From Bacteroidota bacterium (GTDB taxonomy: Bacteria > Bacteroidota > Bacteroidia > Flavobacteriales > JADGDT01), in NCBI GenBank assembly GCA_039714315.1, contig JBDLJM010000010.1, forward strand, positions 1 through 40,806: a stretch of DNA of 40,806 bases, read 5' to 3'. Under the pieces are notes generated by a model. It saw only the letters and a program-made list of their open reading frames with translations. It was not told where the DNA came from and did not search any database. Shown here one piece after another: positions 26,850-34,826 of the stretch (positions within the stretch are counted from its first letter, which is position 1; the number at the start of each line of letters is the position of its first letter). Position numbers and translations under genes: made by a program.

Positions 26850-27706
26850 AGCCAAAACTAAATATCGTAGATTATTCTACAATTTCATATTTAATCATAA
26901 CAACCTTATTAATTTTTTCATTTTTTGATGAAATAAAAAATCCTGGCTCTCATCTGATGATTAGAGTAGGATTTTTTTCCGTTTTATTATTATCAGCTGC
27001 TTTAAGGGATTATTACAGGGATAGAAATTTCAACATACTCCTAAACCTGATTCCTTTAGCATTTTTAGGATACTTCTATAACGAAACAGCCGATTTCAAC
27101 CATCTGTTCTTCGAAAACCTGGACCCTTATATCGCTCAAATAGAATTTAATATCTTTTCTGTACAACCATCTGTTGTTTTTAGTGAAATATTACCTAACC
27201 TATGGTTTAGCGAGTTAATGAATTTTGGTTATTTCTCTTATTATTTAATAATATTTTCAACTCCGGTTTTATTTTATTTCAAAAAGCCGGAACTATTTAC
27301 TAAAGTTCTTTTCTTAATTCTGAGCTCTTTTTACCTGTTTTACTTTTTTTTCATTATTATCCCCGTTGTCGGACCTCAATTTTATTTTGAAGGTGCAGTG
27401 GGAGAATTTACTCCACAAGGTCCCTTTGGTCATCTGATAAAGTTCATCCAGGAAGTTGGAGAGGTCCCTACAGGAGCTTTTCCAAGTTCTCATGTAGGCA
27501 TTTCTTTGATTTTAGGGTATCTGATCTTCAAACACCTAAGGCAATACTTCACCTCTTTCCTGTTATTAATCAGCATATTAACAATATCGACTATTTACAT
27601 AAAAGCCCACTATTTATTAGATGTAATTGCTGCATTTTTAATCACTCCGTTATTTTATTATATCTCCAATAAATTATATATTTCACTTCATAAACAATAT
27701 CTATAA
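26846..27706 (+). CDS. PAP2-superfamily membrane phosphatase/phosphotransferase (inositolphosphotransferase-like)
   Basis: 286 residues with about seven to eight membrane helices. The active-site motifs resemble the PAP2_3/AUR1-like branch: PVVGPQFYF (motif before the loop), VPTGAFPSSHVGISL (the PSSH His) and YIKAHYLLDVIAAFL (second His and Asp). Members transfer or hydrolyse phosphate esters of lipids at the membrane; AUR1-like enzymes make inositol phosphorylceramide. TTG start overlaps the dehydrogenase stop. Its neighbours, an acyltransferase-like protein and a lipid kinase, also point to lipids. Substrate is not determined. Confidence 0.8.
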   Translation: MKPKLNIVDYSTISYLIITTLLIFSFFDEIKNPGSHLMIRVGFFSVLLLSAALRDYYRDRNFNILLNLIPLAFLGYFYNETADFNHLFFENLDPYIAQIEFNIFSVQPSVVFSEILPNLWFSELMNFGYFSYYLIIFSTPVLFYFKKPELFTKVLFLILSSFYLFYFFFIIIPVVGPQFYFEGAVGEFTPQGPFGHLIKFIQEVGEVPTGAFPSSHVGISLILGYLIFKHLRQYFTSFLLLISILTISTIYIKAHYLLDVIAAFLITPLFYYISNKLYISLHKQYL

Positions 27707-27715
27707 ATCTACCCA

Positions 27716-28837
27716 ATGTCTAGTATAATAATTAAGGAGGTTACTAATAAAAAATTATTAAAACAATTTATCTTTCTCCCTGAAAAAATTCATGAAAAAC
27801 ATATGAATTGGGTTCCTCCAATATATATGGATGAATGGGATTTTTTCAATAAGGATAAAAACCCAAATTTCAAAAAAAATGAAACCATCATGTTTATTGC
27901 CTTCAAGGGAGAAAAAGCTGTTGGCAGAATCATGGGAATAATACCAAAAGTTTATAACTTTTTTCACAAAGAAAATAATGCCCGATTTGCTTTCCTCGAA
28001 ACATACGATGACATTGATGTAACGCAAAAGTTAATAAATGCAGTTAAAGAATGGGCATTGACATTCAACGTAGAAAAATTGATTGGACCTCTTAGTTTTT
28101 CTGATAAAGAGCCGCAGGGCTTTCTATATGAAGGTTATGACAAGCCCCATGTAATTGCCTCAAACTGTAATCTTCGCTACCAGACTAAGCACCTCGTTGA
28201 TTTAGGCTTTAATAACTATAAGGATCTTTTTGTATATAATTTTTCTCTTAATAATGATCTACCTCCTTTGTATTATAAATTGGCTGAAAGAAATTTGAAA
28301 CACGGTTATAAGATTGTGGAATTCAGCAATAAGTTAAAGGCCAGAAAATACATTCATCCTATTTTAAACCTGGTTAATAAAACATATAAAGATATTTACG
28401 CTTCTACTCCTTTCAGCGATGATGAAATGGATGATTTTGCCAATAAATATCTTGCTGTAATTCATCCCAAACTAATTAAGATTATCCTGGATAAGAATGA
28501 CAATCTGGTAGCATTTGTTATTGCAATGCGTGATATTGGAAAAGGCTTAAGGCTGGCAAAGGGAAAACTATTCCCGATTGGGTTCGTGCCATTTTTGTAT
28601 CACCAAAGTAAAACGAAACAGATGAATTTACTGTTAGGTGCTATAGCAAATGACCATAGAAACAGAGGTCTTGATGCATTACTTGGAGTTAGTCTGTTTA
28701 AATCAGCAAAAGAATTAGGACTTGAAGAGGTAGACTCTCACCTTGTTTTAGAAGAAAATGTTATTATGAGGAAAGAATTAGAAAGAATTAATGGTAAAGT
28801 GTACAAAAAATACAGACTTTATTCTATCGACTTATAA
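27716..28837 (+). CDS. GNAT-like N-acyltransferase family protein (YghO-like)
   Basis: 373 residues resembling YghO-like proteins with GNAT fold. The start IIKEVTNKKLLKQFIFLPEKIHEKHMNWVPPIYMDEWDFF (in parts), the middle LIGPLSFSDKEPQGFLYEGYDKP and the late GAIANDHRNRGLDALLGVSLFKSAKELGLEEVDSHLVLEEN are typical of this group; the last segment holds an acyl-CoA-binding-like RNRGLDALL. Substrate is unknown. It lies nine bases after the PAP2-type gene and converges on a lipid kinase. A sphingolipid or other lipid N-acylation role is possible but not shown. Confidence 0.7.
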   Translation: MSSIIIKEVTNKKLLKQFIFLPEKIHEKHMNWVPPIYMDEWDFFNKDKNPNFKKNETIMFIAFKGEKAVGRIMGIIPKVYNFFHKENNARFAFLETYDDIDVTQKLINAVKEWALTFNVEKLIGPLSFSDKEPQGFLYEGYDKPHVIASNCNLRYQTKHLVDLGFNNYKDLFVYNFSLNNDLPPLYYKLAERNLKHGYKIVEFSNKLKARKYIHPILNLVNKTYKDIYASTPFSDDEMDDFANKYLAVIHPKLIKIILDKNDNLVAFVIAMRDIGKGLRLAKGKLFPIGFVPFLYHQSKTKQMNLLLGAIANDHRNRGLDALLGVSLFKSAKELGLEEVDSHLVLEENVIMRKELERINGKVYKKYRLYSIDL

Positions 28838-28844
28838 TAAATAT

Positions 28845-28865
28845 AAAAAGTAATCTATACTTTTT
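28845..28865. terminator. Weak bidirectional hairpin between convergent genes
   Basis: AAAAAGTA (28845-28852) pairs with TACTTTTT (28858-28865) around a 5-base loop. It overlaps the lipid-kinase stop codon and is AT-only apart from one GC pair, so termination would be weak. Confidence 0.4.
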
Positions 28866-29736
28866 GTCCTGGTAAACACACTAACAAATCATCTTCAATA
28901 ACTTTTACAGTTTGTTTACCGGATATTGTTCTTGGTTCTCCATCAATATGAAATGTAAAGCTATCCAGTTCAAAATCTAAGGTGTTAAAATCATACGATT
29001 TTACAAAAGGAAGTTTAAGAATACTTTTTGTAAGCAGAGCCGGTGCCAATAGAGATGCACTTGCTTTGTCTGTTTCTTCAACAATAATAAGCTTAGCCTT
29101 CCCCCCTTTCATACTCGATTCAGGCGATATAAAGAAATCATTTCCCCATTGACAGGAGTTTGCTATAGCGAATAAAAATGCTTTCCCTTTCCTGTTTATG
29201 TCGTTTATGGTAAAATCATACTCTATGGCTTCGTAATTAAAGTATTCCTTTAAAGATAGCTTCGCATAGGTAGCTAAACCACGGCTTGGAGCCTTATCGA
29301 ATTCGTGTGCAATATGTGCATCAAATCCTGCTCCGCCAACTCCCAGTAAAAATTCTCCATTAATACGTATAGTATCTATTTTATGAATACCACTATACCT
29401 AATCTCCTTTATAGCCTTATCGATTTGCATGGATATTTTCAAATGTCGCGCTACTCCATTTCCTGACCCCATTGGAATAATGCCAAAAACAGCTCCGGAT
29501 CCGGCAACTCCTTTTGCAACCTCATGAACTGTTCCGTCTCCGCCTACAGCAATAATATAATCAACTTTATTGGAATATTCTCTGGCTAATTCTGTTGCAT
29601 GTCCTACTCTTTCGGTATACAAAATTTCGTAACTCCATCCTTCCCATCCTTCAATTTGAGTAACCTTTTTAAGAAAATTATCCTTGCTGCCCTTACCGGA
29701 AACAGGGTTTAAAATGAAAGCTATTGATTTTTGCAT
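28855..29736 (-). CDS. Diacylglycerol/lipid kinase family protein
   Basis: 293 residues of the DAGK_cat (YegS/BmrU/sphingosine-kinase-like) family: FILNPVSGKGSKDNF at the N terminus, YIIAVGGDGTVHEVAKGV (GGDGT nucleotide motif), GIIPMGSGNGVARHL, GVGGAGFDAHIAHEF, and FHIDGEPRTISGKQ near the end. It phosphorylates a lipid hydroxyl using ATP at the membrane face; whether diacylglycerol, sphingoid base or another lipid cannot be said. A -7-like TATTTTTG (minus, 29765-29772) lies 30 bases upstream. Confidence 0.9.
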   Translation of the reverse strand: MQKSIAFILNPVSGKGSKDNFLKKVTQIEGWEGWSYEILYTERVGHATELAREYSNKVDYIIAVGGDGTVHEVAKGVAGSGAVFGIIPMGSGNGVARHLKISMQIDKAIKEIRYSGIHKIDTIRINGEFLLGVGGAGFDAHIAHEFDKAPSRGLATYAKLSLKEYFNYEAIEYDFTINDINRKGKAFLFAIANSCQWGNDFFISPESSMKGGKAKLIIVEETDKASASLLAPALLTKSILKLPFVKSYDFNTLDFELDSFTFHIDGEPRTISGKQTVKVIEDDLLVCLPGQKV

Positions 29737-29883
29737 TGATAAGAGAAAATTGTTGTTAGTAATTCAAAAATAAGCAATATAATCGGGTCAGGACATAAAC
29801 ACGGACAGTAATTAGTAAACAGTCACTAAACCCTCAGATTCAACGAAGTTGATGTGGCCATAAATTGACATAACCATTAATAA

Positions 29884-29922
29884 TCACAAAAAAATCCCCC
29901 ATCAAAATATGATGAGGGATTT
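29884..29922 (-). terminator. Terminator of the rpsF-rpsR-rplI operon
   Basis: On the minus strand a 13-bp stem with one mismatch (29922-29910 with 29904-29892, 5-base loop) is followed by seven T residues, 24 bases after the rplI stop. Confidence 0.85.
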
Positions 29923-29945
29923 TATATATAAAGAAAATATATTTC

Positions 29946-30395
29946 TTAAGCCTGTGCTACAACTTCAAATTCGAAGTTAACGATAACATCGCGGTGAAGA
30001 CGGATAGTAGCATCATATTTACCTAATGATTTTACTGAACCACCAACAATTTTGATGAATTTCTTATCGATTGTGAAACCGGCTTCAGCCAACTTAGCAG
30101 CTAAATCCATGCTTGTAACAGAACCGAATAATTTGATACCTGCACCTACTTTAGCAGATATTTTCATTTCTAAAGCTTTCAAAGCTTCAGCAGTTTTTTG
30201 AGCTTCCTCAACAATTGCTTTTTCTCTAAACGCACGCTGACGTAGAGTTTCTTCCAATTGTTTTTTCTCAGAAGGAGTAGCTAAAACTGCCATACCTTGA
30301 GGTATCAAGTAATTACGACCGTAACCATTCTTAACAGATACTACGTCGTCTTTAAAACCTAAGTTTTGTACGTCTTGTTTTAAAATAATTTCCAT
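29946..30395 (-). CDS. rplI: 50S ribosomal protein L9
   Basis: 149 residues with the L9 start MEIILKQDVQNLGFKDDVVSVKNGYGRNYLIPQGMA (in parts), a long connecting helix (about 45-75) and the C-terminal lobe ending VIVNFEFEVVAQA. It binds 23S rRNA near the L1 stalk. Third gene of the rpsF-rpsR-rplI operon, 14 bases after rpsR. Confidence 0.98.
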   Translation of the reverse strand: MEIILKQDVQNLGFKDDVVSVKNGYGRNYLIPQGMAVLATPSEKKQLEETLRQRAFREKAIVEEAQKTAEALKALEMKISAKVGAGIKLFGSVTSMDLAAKLAEAGFTIDKKFIKIVGGSVKSLGKYDATIRLHRDVIVNFEFEVVAQA

Positions 30396-30409
30396 TATCT
30401 CCTTCTTTA

Positions 30410-30706
30410 TTATTTTAACATATCTGCTACGTAAGGCATGATCGCTAAATGACGAGCACGCTTAACAGCTTGAGCAACTTTACGTTGGAATTTCAAAGAT
30501 GTTCCCGTTAAACGACGAGGAAGAACTTTCCCTTGTTCGTTAACAAATTTCAATAAGAAATCCGGATCTTTATAATCAACGTATTTTATTCCATTTTTTC
30601 TGAAGCGACAAAATTTCTTTTTGTTGCTTGTTTCAATTGCAAGTGGAGTTAAATATCTAACATCGTTAGAAGCTCCTGCCTTTGATTGTTTACTTAAATC
30701 AGCCAT
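30410..30706 (-). CDS. rpsR: 30S ribosomal protein S18
   Basis: 98 residues: an N-terminal extension, FCRFRKNGIKYVDYKDPDFL, GKVLPRRLTGTSLKFQRKVAQAVKRARHLAIMPYV in sequence, all typical of S18. It pairs with S6 on the 30S platform. Eight bases after rpsF. Confidence 0.98.
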   Translation of the reverse strand: MADLSKQSKAGASNDVRYLTPLAIETSNKKKFCRFRKNGIKYVDYKDPDFLLKFVNEQGKVLPRRLTGTSLKFQRKVAQAVKRARHLAIMPYVADMLK

Positions 30707-30714
30707 CTTTCTTC

Positions 30715-31062
30715 TTAGTTTGCTTTGATATTCAATTTTGCTCTTCTTCTTTCAGCCCATGAAACAGCATGTTTGTCCATAGCTACTGTAAGAAATCTCA
30801 TTACTCTTTCATCACGACGGAATTCAGTCTCATACTTGTTGATGATAGACCCATCTTCAGTTGTGAATTGAAAAAGACTATAGAAACCACTCTTTTTGTT
30901 TTGAATTGGATAAGCCATTTTCTTTAGCCCCCAATCCTCTTTAACTACCATTGTTGCACCATTTGCAACAAGATAATCTTCGTACTTTTTAACTGCTTCC
31001 TTTACCTGATCTTCAGACAAAACGGGATTTAAAATGAAAACAGTTTCATAATGTTTAGCCAT
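30715..31062 (-). CDS. rpsF: 30S ribosomal protein S6
   Basis: 115 residues: HYETVFILNPVLSEDQVKEAV, GLKKMAYPIQNKKSGFYSLFQF and ETEFRRDERVMRFLTV are S6 signatures. First gene of the rpsF-rpsR-rplI operon with a consensus promoter 75 bases upstream. The leader holds a small CTTAAAA/TTTTAAG stem (plus 31100-31106, 31124-31130); I do not see the S6:S18 CCG-type binding motif. Confidence 0.98.
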   Translation of the reverse strand: MAKHYETVFILNPVLSEDQVKEAVKKYEDYLVANGATMVVKEDWGLKKMAYPIQNKKSGFYSLFQFTTEDGSIINKYETEFRRDERVMRFLTVAMDKHAVSWAERRRAKLNIKAN

Positions 31063-31136
31063 TACTAATACTTATTAATTAATTAAATTTTAATATGTCC
31101 TTAAAATAAAAGCATAACTTCCCTTTTAAGAGCGTG

Positions 31137-31166
31137 CAAATTTAGTAAATTATTTTTGATTAGCAA
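31137..31166 (-). promoter_or_regulatory. Promoter of the rpsF operon
   Basis: Minus strand: TTG (31166-31164), 19-base spacer, TAAATTTG (31144-31137). This is a full match to the Bacteroidota primary-sigma consensus. Predicted transcription start near 31130, a leader of about 68 bases. Confidence 0.72.
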
Positions 31167-31190
31167 TCTAAATCAGAAACTATTGTGGGC

Positions 31191-31341
31191 GTAACCCTGT
31201 GCCGTGACGTTTCCCGAGCGAAGTCGAGGGTCAGCCGAAGCACAGGGTCAGGCTTTCAGCTATATCTTTTTTGTATAATCACTGCCGCTTTGCTCTGTGA
31301 TTATACAAAAAAGGATGCCGCTTCAATCCTTTACGCAAAAA
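31191..31341 (-). repeat. Structured intergenic element, copy B
   Basis: Minus strand: left box GCGTAAAGGATTGAAGCGGC (containing an AGGAT/ATCCT mini-stem), a perfect 16-bp hairpin (31267-31282 with 31297-31312, 14-base loop), right box GATATAGCTGAAAGCCTGAC, then an outer stem ACCCTGTGC (31194-31202) / GCACAGGGT (31240-31248) enclosing a CGAGCGAAGTCGA word. Boxes and order match copy A at 7101-7247. It fills most of the gap between the rpsF promoter and the small gene at 31419. Confidence 0.65.
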
Positions 31342-31378
31342 AAAACATCTTTATTTAAGACAATTTTATCTTAAATTG

Positions 31379-31386
31379 TATTTTTG
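31379..31386 (+). promoter_or_regulatory. Possible -7 box for the small zinc-ribbon gene
   Basis: TATTTTTG matches TAnnTTTG and lies 32 bases before ATG 31419. No good TTG at the -33 distance (a TTTA occurs instead), so this is a partial match. Confidence 0.4.
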
Positions 31387-31418
31387 CCGAAAACAATAAC
31401 TTTTGTAAAGAGAATATT

Positions 31419-31592
31419 ATGTCAAAGAAATGTATTGTGTGCGGTAAAACTCATGAGGAAATTCCCGTAACAAAGTTTTACTATAAGGAGAGTGAATTCT
31501 ATATCTGCCCTCAACATATTCCAATGTTGATTCATAAGCCAACAGAGTTAGCTGGATTAATTCCTGACGCTGAAAATTTTGAAGCAGGTTAG
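31419..31592 (+). CDS. 57-residue zinc-ribbon-like conserved small protein
   Basis: Reads MSKKCIVCGKTHEEIP at the N terminus, ICPQH in the middle (Cys30, His33) and ends NFEAG. Cys5 and Cys8 with Cys30 and His33 form a CxxC...CxxH set that could hold one zinc ion. It is short, but starts with ATG, has a -7-like box upstream and a perfect terminator ten bases after the stop, so it is probably a real gene. Function unknown; small zinc ribbons often bind nucleic acids or proteins. Confidence 0.75.
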   Translation: MSKKCIVCGKTHEEIPVTKFYYKESEFYICPQHIPMLIHKPTELAGLIPDAENFEAG

Positions 31593-31600
31593 ATTAACAG

Positions 31601-31636
31601 AAAAAACGGTGAACATACAAATGTTCACCGTTTTTT
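31601..31636. terminator. Perfect bidirectional terminator
   Basis: A perfect 16-bp stem AAAAAACGGTGAACAT / ATGTTCACCGTTTTTT with an ACAA loop gives T-tracts in both directions, serving the small gene (plus) and the oxidoreductase gene (minus), which converge here. Confidence 0.92.
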
Positions 31637-31659
31637 CTATTTAATAAAACACTTTATAG

Positions 31660-33045
31660 CTACTCAACCAATCTGGCTTTTCTGAATTTTTCTTTCCACG
31701 CATAATAATCGCCGTCAAAACCAACCTTGTTCTGTAATTGTTTTGTTTTAGAATTTATTAAACTAATTACCTCGTCCGATTGTGGTACCCTACATTCAAT
31801 TTCATCAACTATTGAAGACATTTGTCTGTCAACACCCTTTTCTACATTTCGCAAAACATTATTTAACTTATGAATGTATGACCCAAATTCGCCTTCTTCC
31901 CTGTCGTCAGGGTTATCAAGTAAGTGACCTTCAATTATACTTTTAGTAATACCTTTACTGTGTTTAAGAGAATTTACAATATTGCCTTTCCCCGTAACAG
32001 CATTTCCAACGGCAAATACATTTTTATGACCGGCAACTCTACAGGTATTTTTATCTTCAATATCATACAACACTCCTTTAGTAGGTAAACCCGGTATTAA
32101 TTCCGGAATACTTCCTATTGATGATGTTAGAAAAGTAGTTTCGTGTCGTAGTTTTTTATCTCCATCATTTACTAATTTTCCATCCTCAATTTTCATTTTC
32201 TGAAAAATTAGAGCTGAAAGATTATCATTTTCAACTTCAAAATCCTCTAAAACTGAAAGCTCTTCAAATTTAAACAAGAATTTCTTCTTATACTTTGTCA
32301 TTATCTTTAAAGCAATTCGCTGGGCATCGGCGATTTCTTTCTCTGTAATTCTGGGACGCGGAGAAAGTGGCATATCCATTTCTCTACGTCTGTAAATTAA
32401 AGTTGCTCCTTTTAAGCCTAACATCTCAAGAGTGAGATTATGCTTTTCTAGAATCTCAGCAACTCCCCTCTTTTCAAGCTCATACAAACTTTCACCAATA
32501 CCTCTCTTAACAAGAGCTTTTTGAACAGTATCAATCATAAATAGTTTTACAACATCTATAGATGCCAATCCACCCCCTATAACAGTAGCTCCATCAGGAA
32601 TATCATACATTGGCCCATCATATTTTGCTTCATGGTAATGGTTGAACCAGTATAATAACGGGTTTTGATATACTAAACCTTTATTAATATAATCATCAAT
32701 ATTTTTTAAACCTAGCGGTCTGTCTTTCCATGCTCCTGTAGCAAACAATATCGCAGAAAACCCCCACTCATTTGTAAGTGCTTCAAACGAAATGTCACGC
32801 CCTATTTTTACCCCGGGAACAAAACGTATGCTCTCATGTAGAATTTTATCATCGATTTTAGCTATCTCTTTCTCTCTAAGCTTATAGTGCCATTTAGGTA
32901 AGCCATCTTCAATTTTACCGTAAGGTAACATCATTTGATCAAAAACTACAACTCTATATCCTTGTTCTGCCAAATTATATGCTGCTTCTGCCCCTGCTAC
33001 AGCTCCCCCAACCACTGCTACAAAATGTTTTCCTGAGTATTTCAT
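31660..33045 (-). CDS. FAD-dependent pyridine-nucleotide oxidoreductase (adrenodoxin-reductase/GltD-like)
   Basis: 461 residues. FAD-binding start VAVVGGAVAGAEAAYNLAEQGYRVVVFD (in pieces; the usual GxGxxG reads GGAVAG), followed by LPYGKIEDGLPKWH and ILFATGAW. A second nucleotide fold begins ATVIGGGLASIDVVKL, then GATLIYRRREMDMPLSPR, as in ferredoxin-NADP reductases and glutamate-synthase small subunits. Near the C terminus NVFAVGNAVTGKGNIVNSLKHSKG gives the FAD-contact GN motif. No iron-sulfur cysteine motif is present. It probably moves electrons between NAD(P)H and ferredoxin or a similar partner; the partner is unknown, though an Rnf complex in the same cell uses ferredoxin. Confidence 0.85.
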   Translation of the reverse strand: MKYSGKHFVAVVGGAVAGAEAAYNLAEQGYRVVVFDQMMLPYGKIEDGLPKWHYKLREKEIAKIDDKILHESIRFVPGVKIGRDISFEALTNEWGFSAILFATGAWKDRPLGLKNIDDYINKGLVYQNPLLYWFNHYHEAKYDGPMYDIPDGATVIGGGLASIDVVKLFMIDTVQKALVKRGIGESLYELEKRGVAEILEKHNLTLEMLGLKGATLIYRRREMDMPLSPRPRITEKEIADAQRIALKIMTKYKKKFLFKFEELSVLEDFEVENDNLSALIFQKMKIEDGKLVNDGDKKLRHETTFLTSSIGSIPELIPGLPTKGVLYDIEDKNTCRVAGHKNVFAVGNAVTGKGNIVNSLKHSKGITKSIIEGHLLDNPDDREEGEFGSYIHKLNNVLRNVEKGVDRQMSSIVDEIECRVPQSDEVISLINSKTKQLQNKVGFDGDYYAWKEKFRKARLVE

Positions 33046-33412
33046 ACCTTTATATTTATTTTATCCCGGTATTAGTTATTTTGATATTTACAAAAACACC
33101 AAGTATTAATACAATTATTAAAATTAGCTTATTACTAACCTAATATTCTCTTAAATAGAATGCAGTAAAATTACAAATTTGGGTCTAATGCTAAATAGTC
33201 ACAGCAATTTGCTTATAATTATTAATAATTATTACAAACGCATTTACAATAAGTGTCAATTTTACACTAATAACATTGTCTTATAAGTAAATTGTCACAA
33301 AACATTGGAATAATTATTAAACCAATAATCACTACTTAGTATTAATATTTGTTTAATTTTGATCTAAAACTAATACTATACAGACAAAGATTAAAACTGA
33401 TGAAACGAGCAT
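33046..33412. other. AT-rich intergenic region between divergent genes
   Basis: No coding potential is seen. It contains a TAATTTTG -7-like box at 33354-33361 (plus) without a clear -33, which could serve the M64 gene through a leader of about 145 bases. Confidence 0.4.
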
Positions 33413-33430
33413 GAGCAAAGTTTACTCAAA

Positions 33431-33486
33431 CAGGGGAATGACTATTTGCGAGTTCCATCCCTGCCTGACTACAGCACGCAGGCAGG
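33431..33486 (+). repeat. Hairpin-forming element upstream of the M64 gene
   Basis: Two stems share bases: CAGGG (33431-33435, with GAA/TTC extension) can pair with CCCTG (33459-33463), while CCTGCCTG (33460-33467) can pair with CAGGCAGG (33479-33486). The region is GC-rich compared with its surroundings and ends 26 bases before the M64 start. Confidence 0.55.
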
Positions 33487-33512
33487 TGACCGAAATATAA
33501 AATTATAGACAA

Positions 33513-34796
33513 ATGAAAATAAATAAGTCCCTACTTACAATATTATTGCAACTCACTATATTTAATATTTTTGCCCAAAACATAGAATTTGATCAATATT
33601 TCTCAAATGGGTCACTCCGATTTGATTATATCCATTCCGGAACATATAATAAAGAAAGTATATCTGCAGAAATGTTTAAGTATGAACCTTTTTGGGGAGG
33701 AACAAAAACTAAATTAATTTCACCGTTTGATTACGGCAAATATAAATTAGTAGTAAAAGATTCTGCCACATCGAAACCCATTTACAGCAGTGGTTATTCA
33801 ACCTTATTCATGGAATGGCAAACTACGGAAGAGGCAAAGAATATGAACAAATCATTTTACGAAAGTGTAATTATGCCATTCCCGAAAAACACAGTGATTA
33901 TTGAAATATTGAGTATTGATTTCAATCAAAATTGGACAACTATATATAAAGAGTATTTAAATCCGGGAAATTATTTCATTCACAGAGAAAGTATTCCTTC
34001 ATTTCCTGTGTTACAAATTAACGGGAACAAAACTCCCGATAAAGCCCTGGATATAGTGATCATTCCGGAAGGTTATACCAAATCAGAAATGAGTAAATTT
34101 TATCAGGATGCTAAAAGAATGAGCTCATACTTATTCGAAGTTTCTCCGTTTAAGGAATATGCCGAAAGCATCAATATAAAAATAGTTATGGCTCCTTCCG
34201 AAGAGAGCGGAACCGATATTCCGGGTAAAGGAGTATGGAAAAATACTTTATTGAATTCAAACTTTTACACTTTCAACAGTGAAAGGTACTTAACTACTAC
34301 CGACATTAAATCTTTAAGAGATATAGCTTCAACAACATATTACGATCAAATTTACATCCTTGTTAATACTGAGAAATACGGAGGAGGAGGTATTTACAAC
34401 TTCTATAATTTATGTACATCCGATAATAAATATACACGAGAAGTATTTACCCACGAATTTGGTCATGGGTTAGCATGGCTTGCAGATGAGTATTTCTATG
34501 ATGATGAAATGAGTAATTTTTACGATAAATCTATCGAACCCAGAGAAGCTAATATAACAACACTGATAGACTTCGAAAAAAAATGGGAAAATAAAATTCC
34601 TAAAGATGTAAAAATCCCTACTATTGCCACTCCCGAAAACCTAAATGATATTGGAGTTTATGAAGGCGGAGGATATACATCGAAAGGAGTGTATCGCGCT
34701 TATCAAAACTGTAAAATGAAATCTAACAGTACCAATGAATTTTGCGAAGTTTGTAATGATGCTATCATCGAAATGATGAAATTCTATAGTGAATAA
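33513..34796 (+). CDS. Secreted M64-family metallopeptidase
   Basis: 427 residues with a signal peptide (1-21, ending IFAQN). An N-terminal beta domain (about 25-165) is followed by the M64 catalytic domain: ALDIVIIPEGYTKSEMSKFY (178-197), ISPF-like VSPFKEYAESINIKIV and the zinc motif THEFGHGLAWLADEY (313-327; His314, Glu315, His318, with Asp325 as likely third ligand). M64 peptidases were first known as IgA-cleaving enzymes in gut Bacteroidota, but most have unknown targets. There is no T9SS tail, so it is probably periplasmic or surface-bound by other means. Confidence 0.9.
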   Translation: MKINKSLLTILLQLTIFNIFAQNIEFDQYFSNGSLRFDYIHSGTYNKESISAEMFKYEPFWGGTKTKLISPFDYGKYKLVVKDSATSKPIYSSGYSTLFMEWQTTEEAKNMNKSFYESVIMPFPKNTVIIEILSIDFNQNWTTIYKEYLNPGNYFIHRESIPSFPVLQINGNKTPDKALDIVIIPEGYTKSEMSKFYQDAKRMSSYLFEVSPFKEYAESINIKIVMAPSEESGTDIPGKGVWKNTLLNSNFYTFNSERYLTTTDIKSLRDIASTTYYDQIYILVNTEKYGGGGIYNFYNLCTSDNKYTREVFTHEFGHGLAWLADEYFYDDEMSNFYDKSIEPREANITTLIDFEKKWENKIPKDVKIPTIATPENLNDIGVYEGGGYTSKGVYRAYQNCKMKSNSTNEFCEVCNDAIIEMMKFYSE

Positions 34797-34826
34797 TTAT
34801 TAATTAAAAATACACATTAAGAAATT

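Noticed and set aside
33460-33486. Possible riboswitch or T-box before the M64 gene
   Set aside because: No known aptamer consensus is recognisable; only short GC-rich stems are present, so I keep it as a hairpin element.
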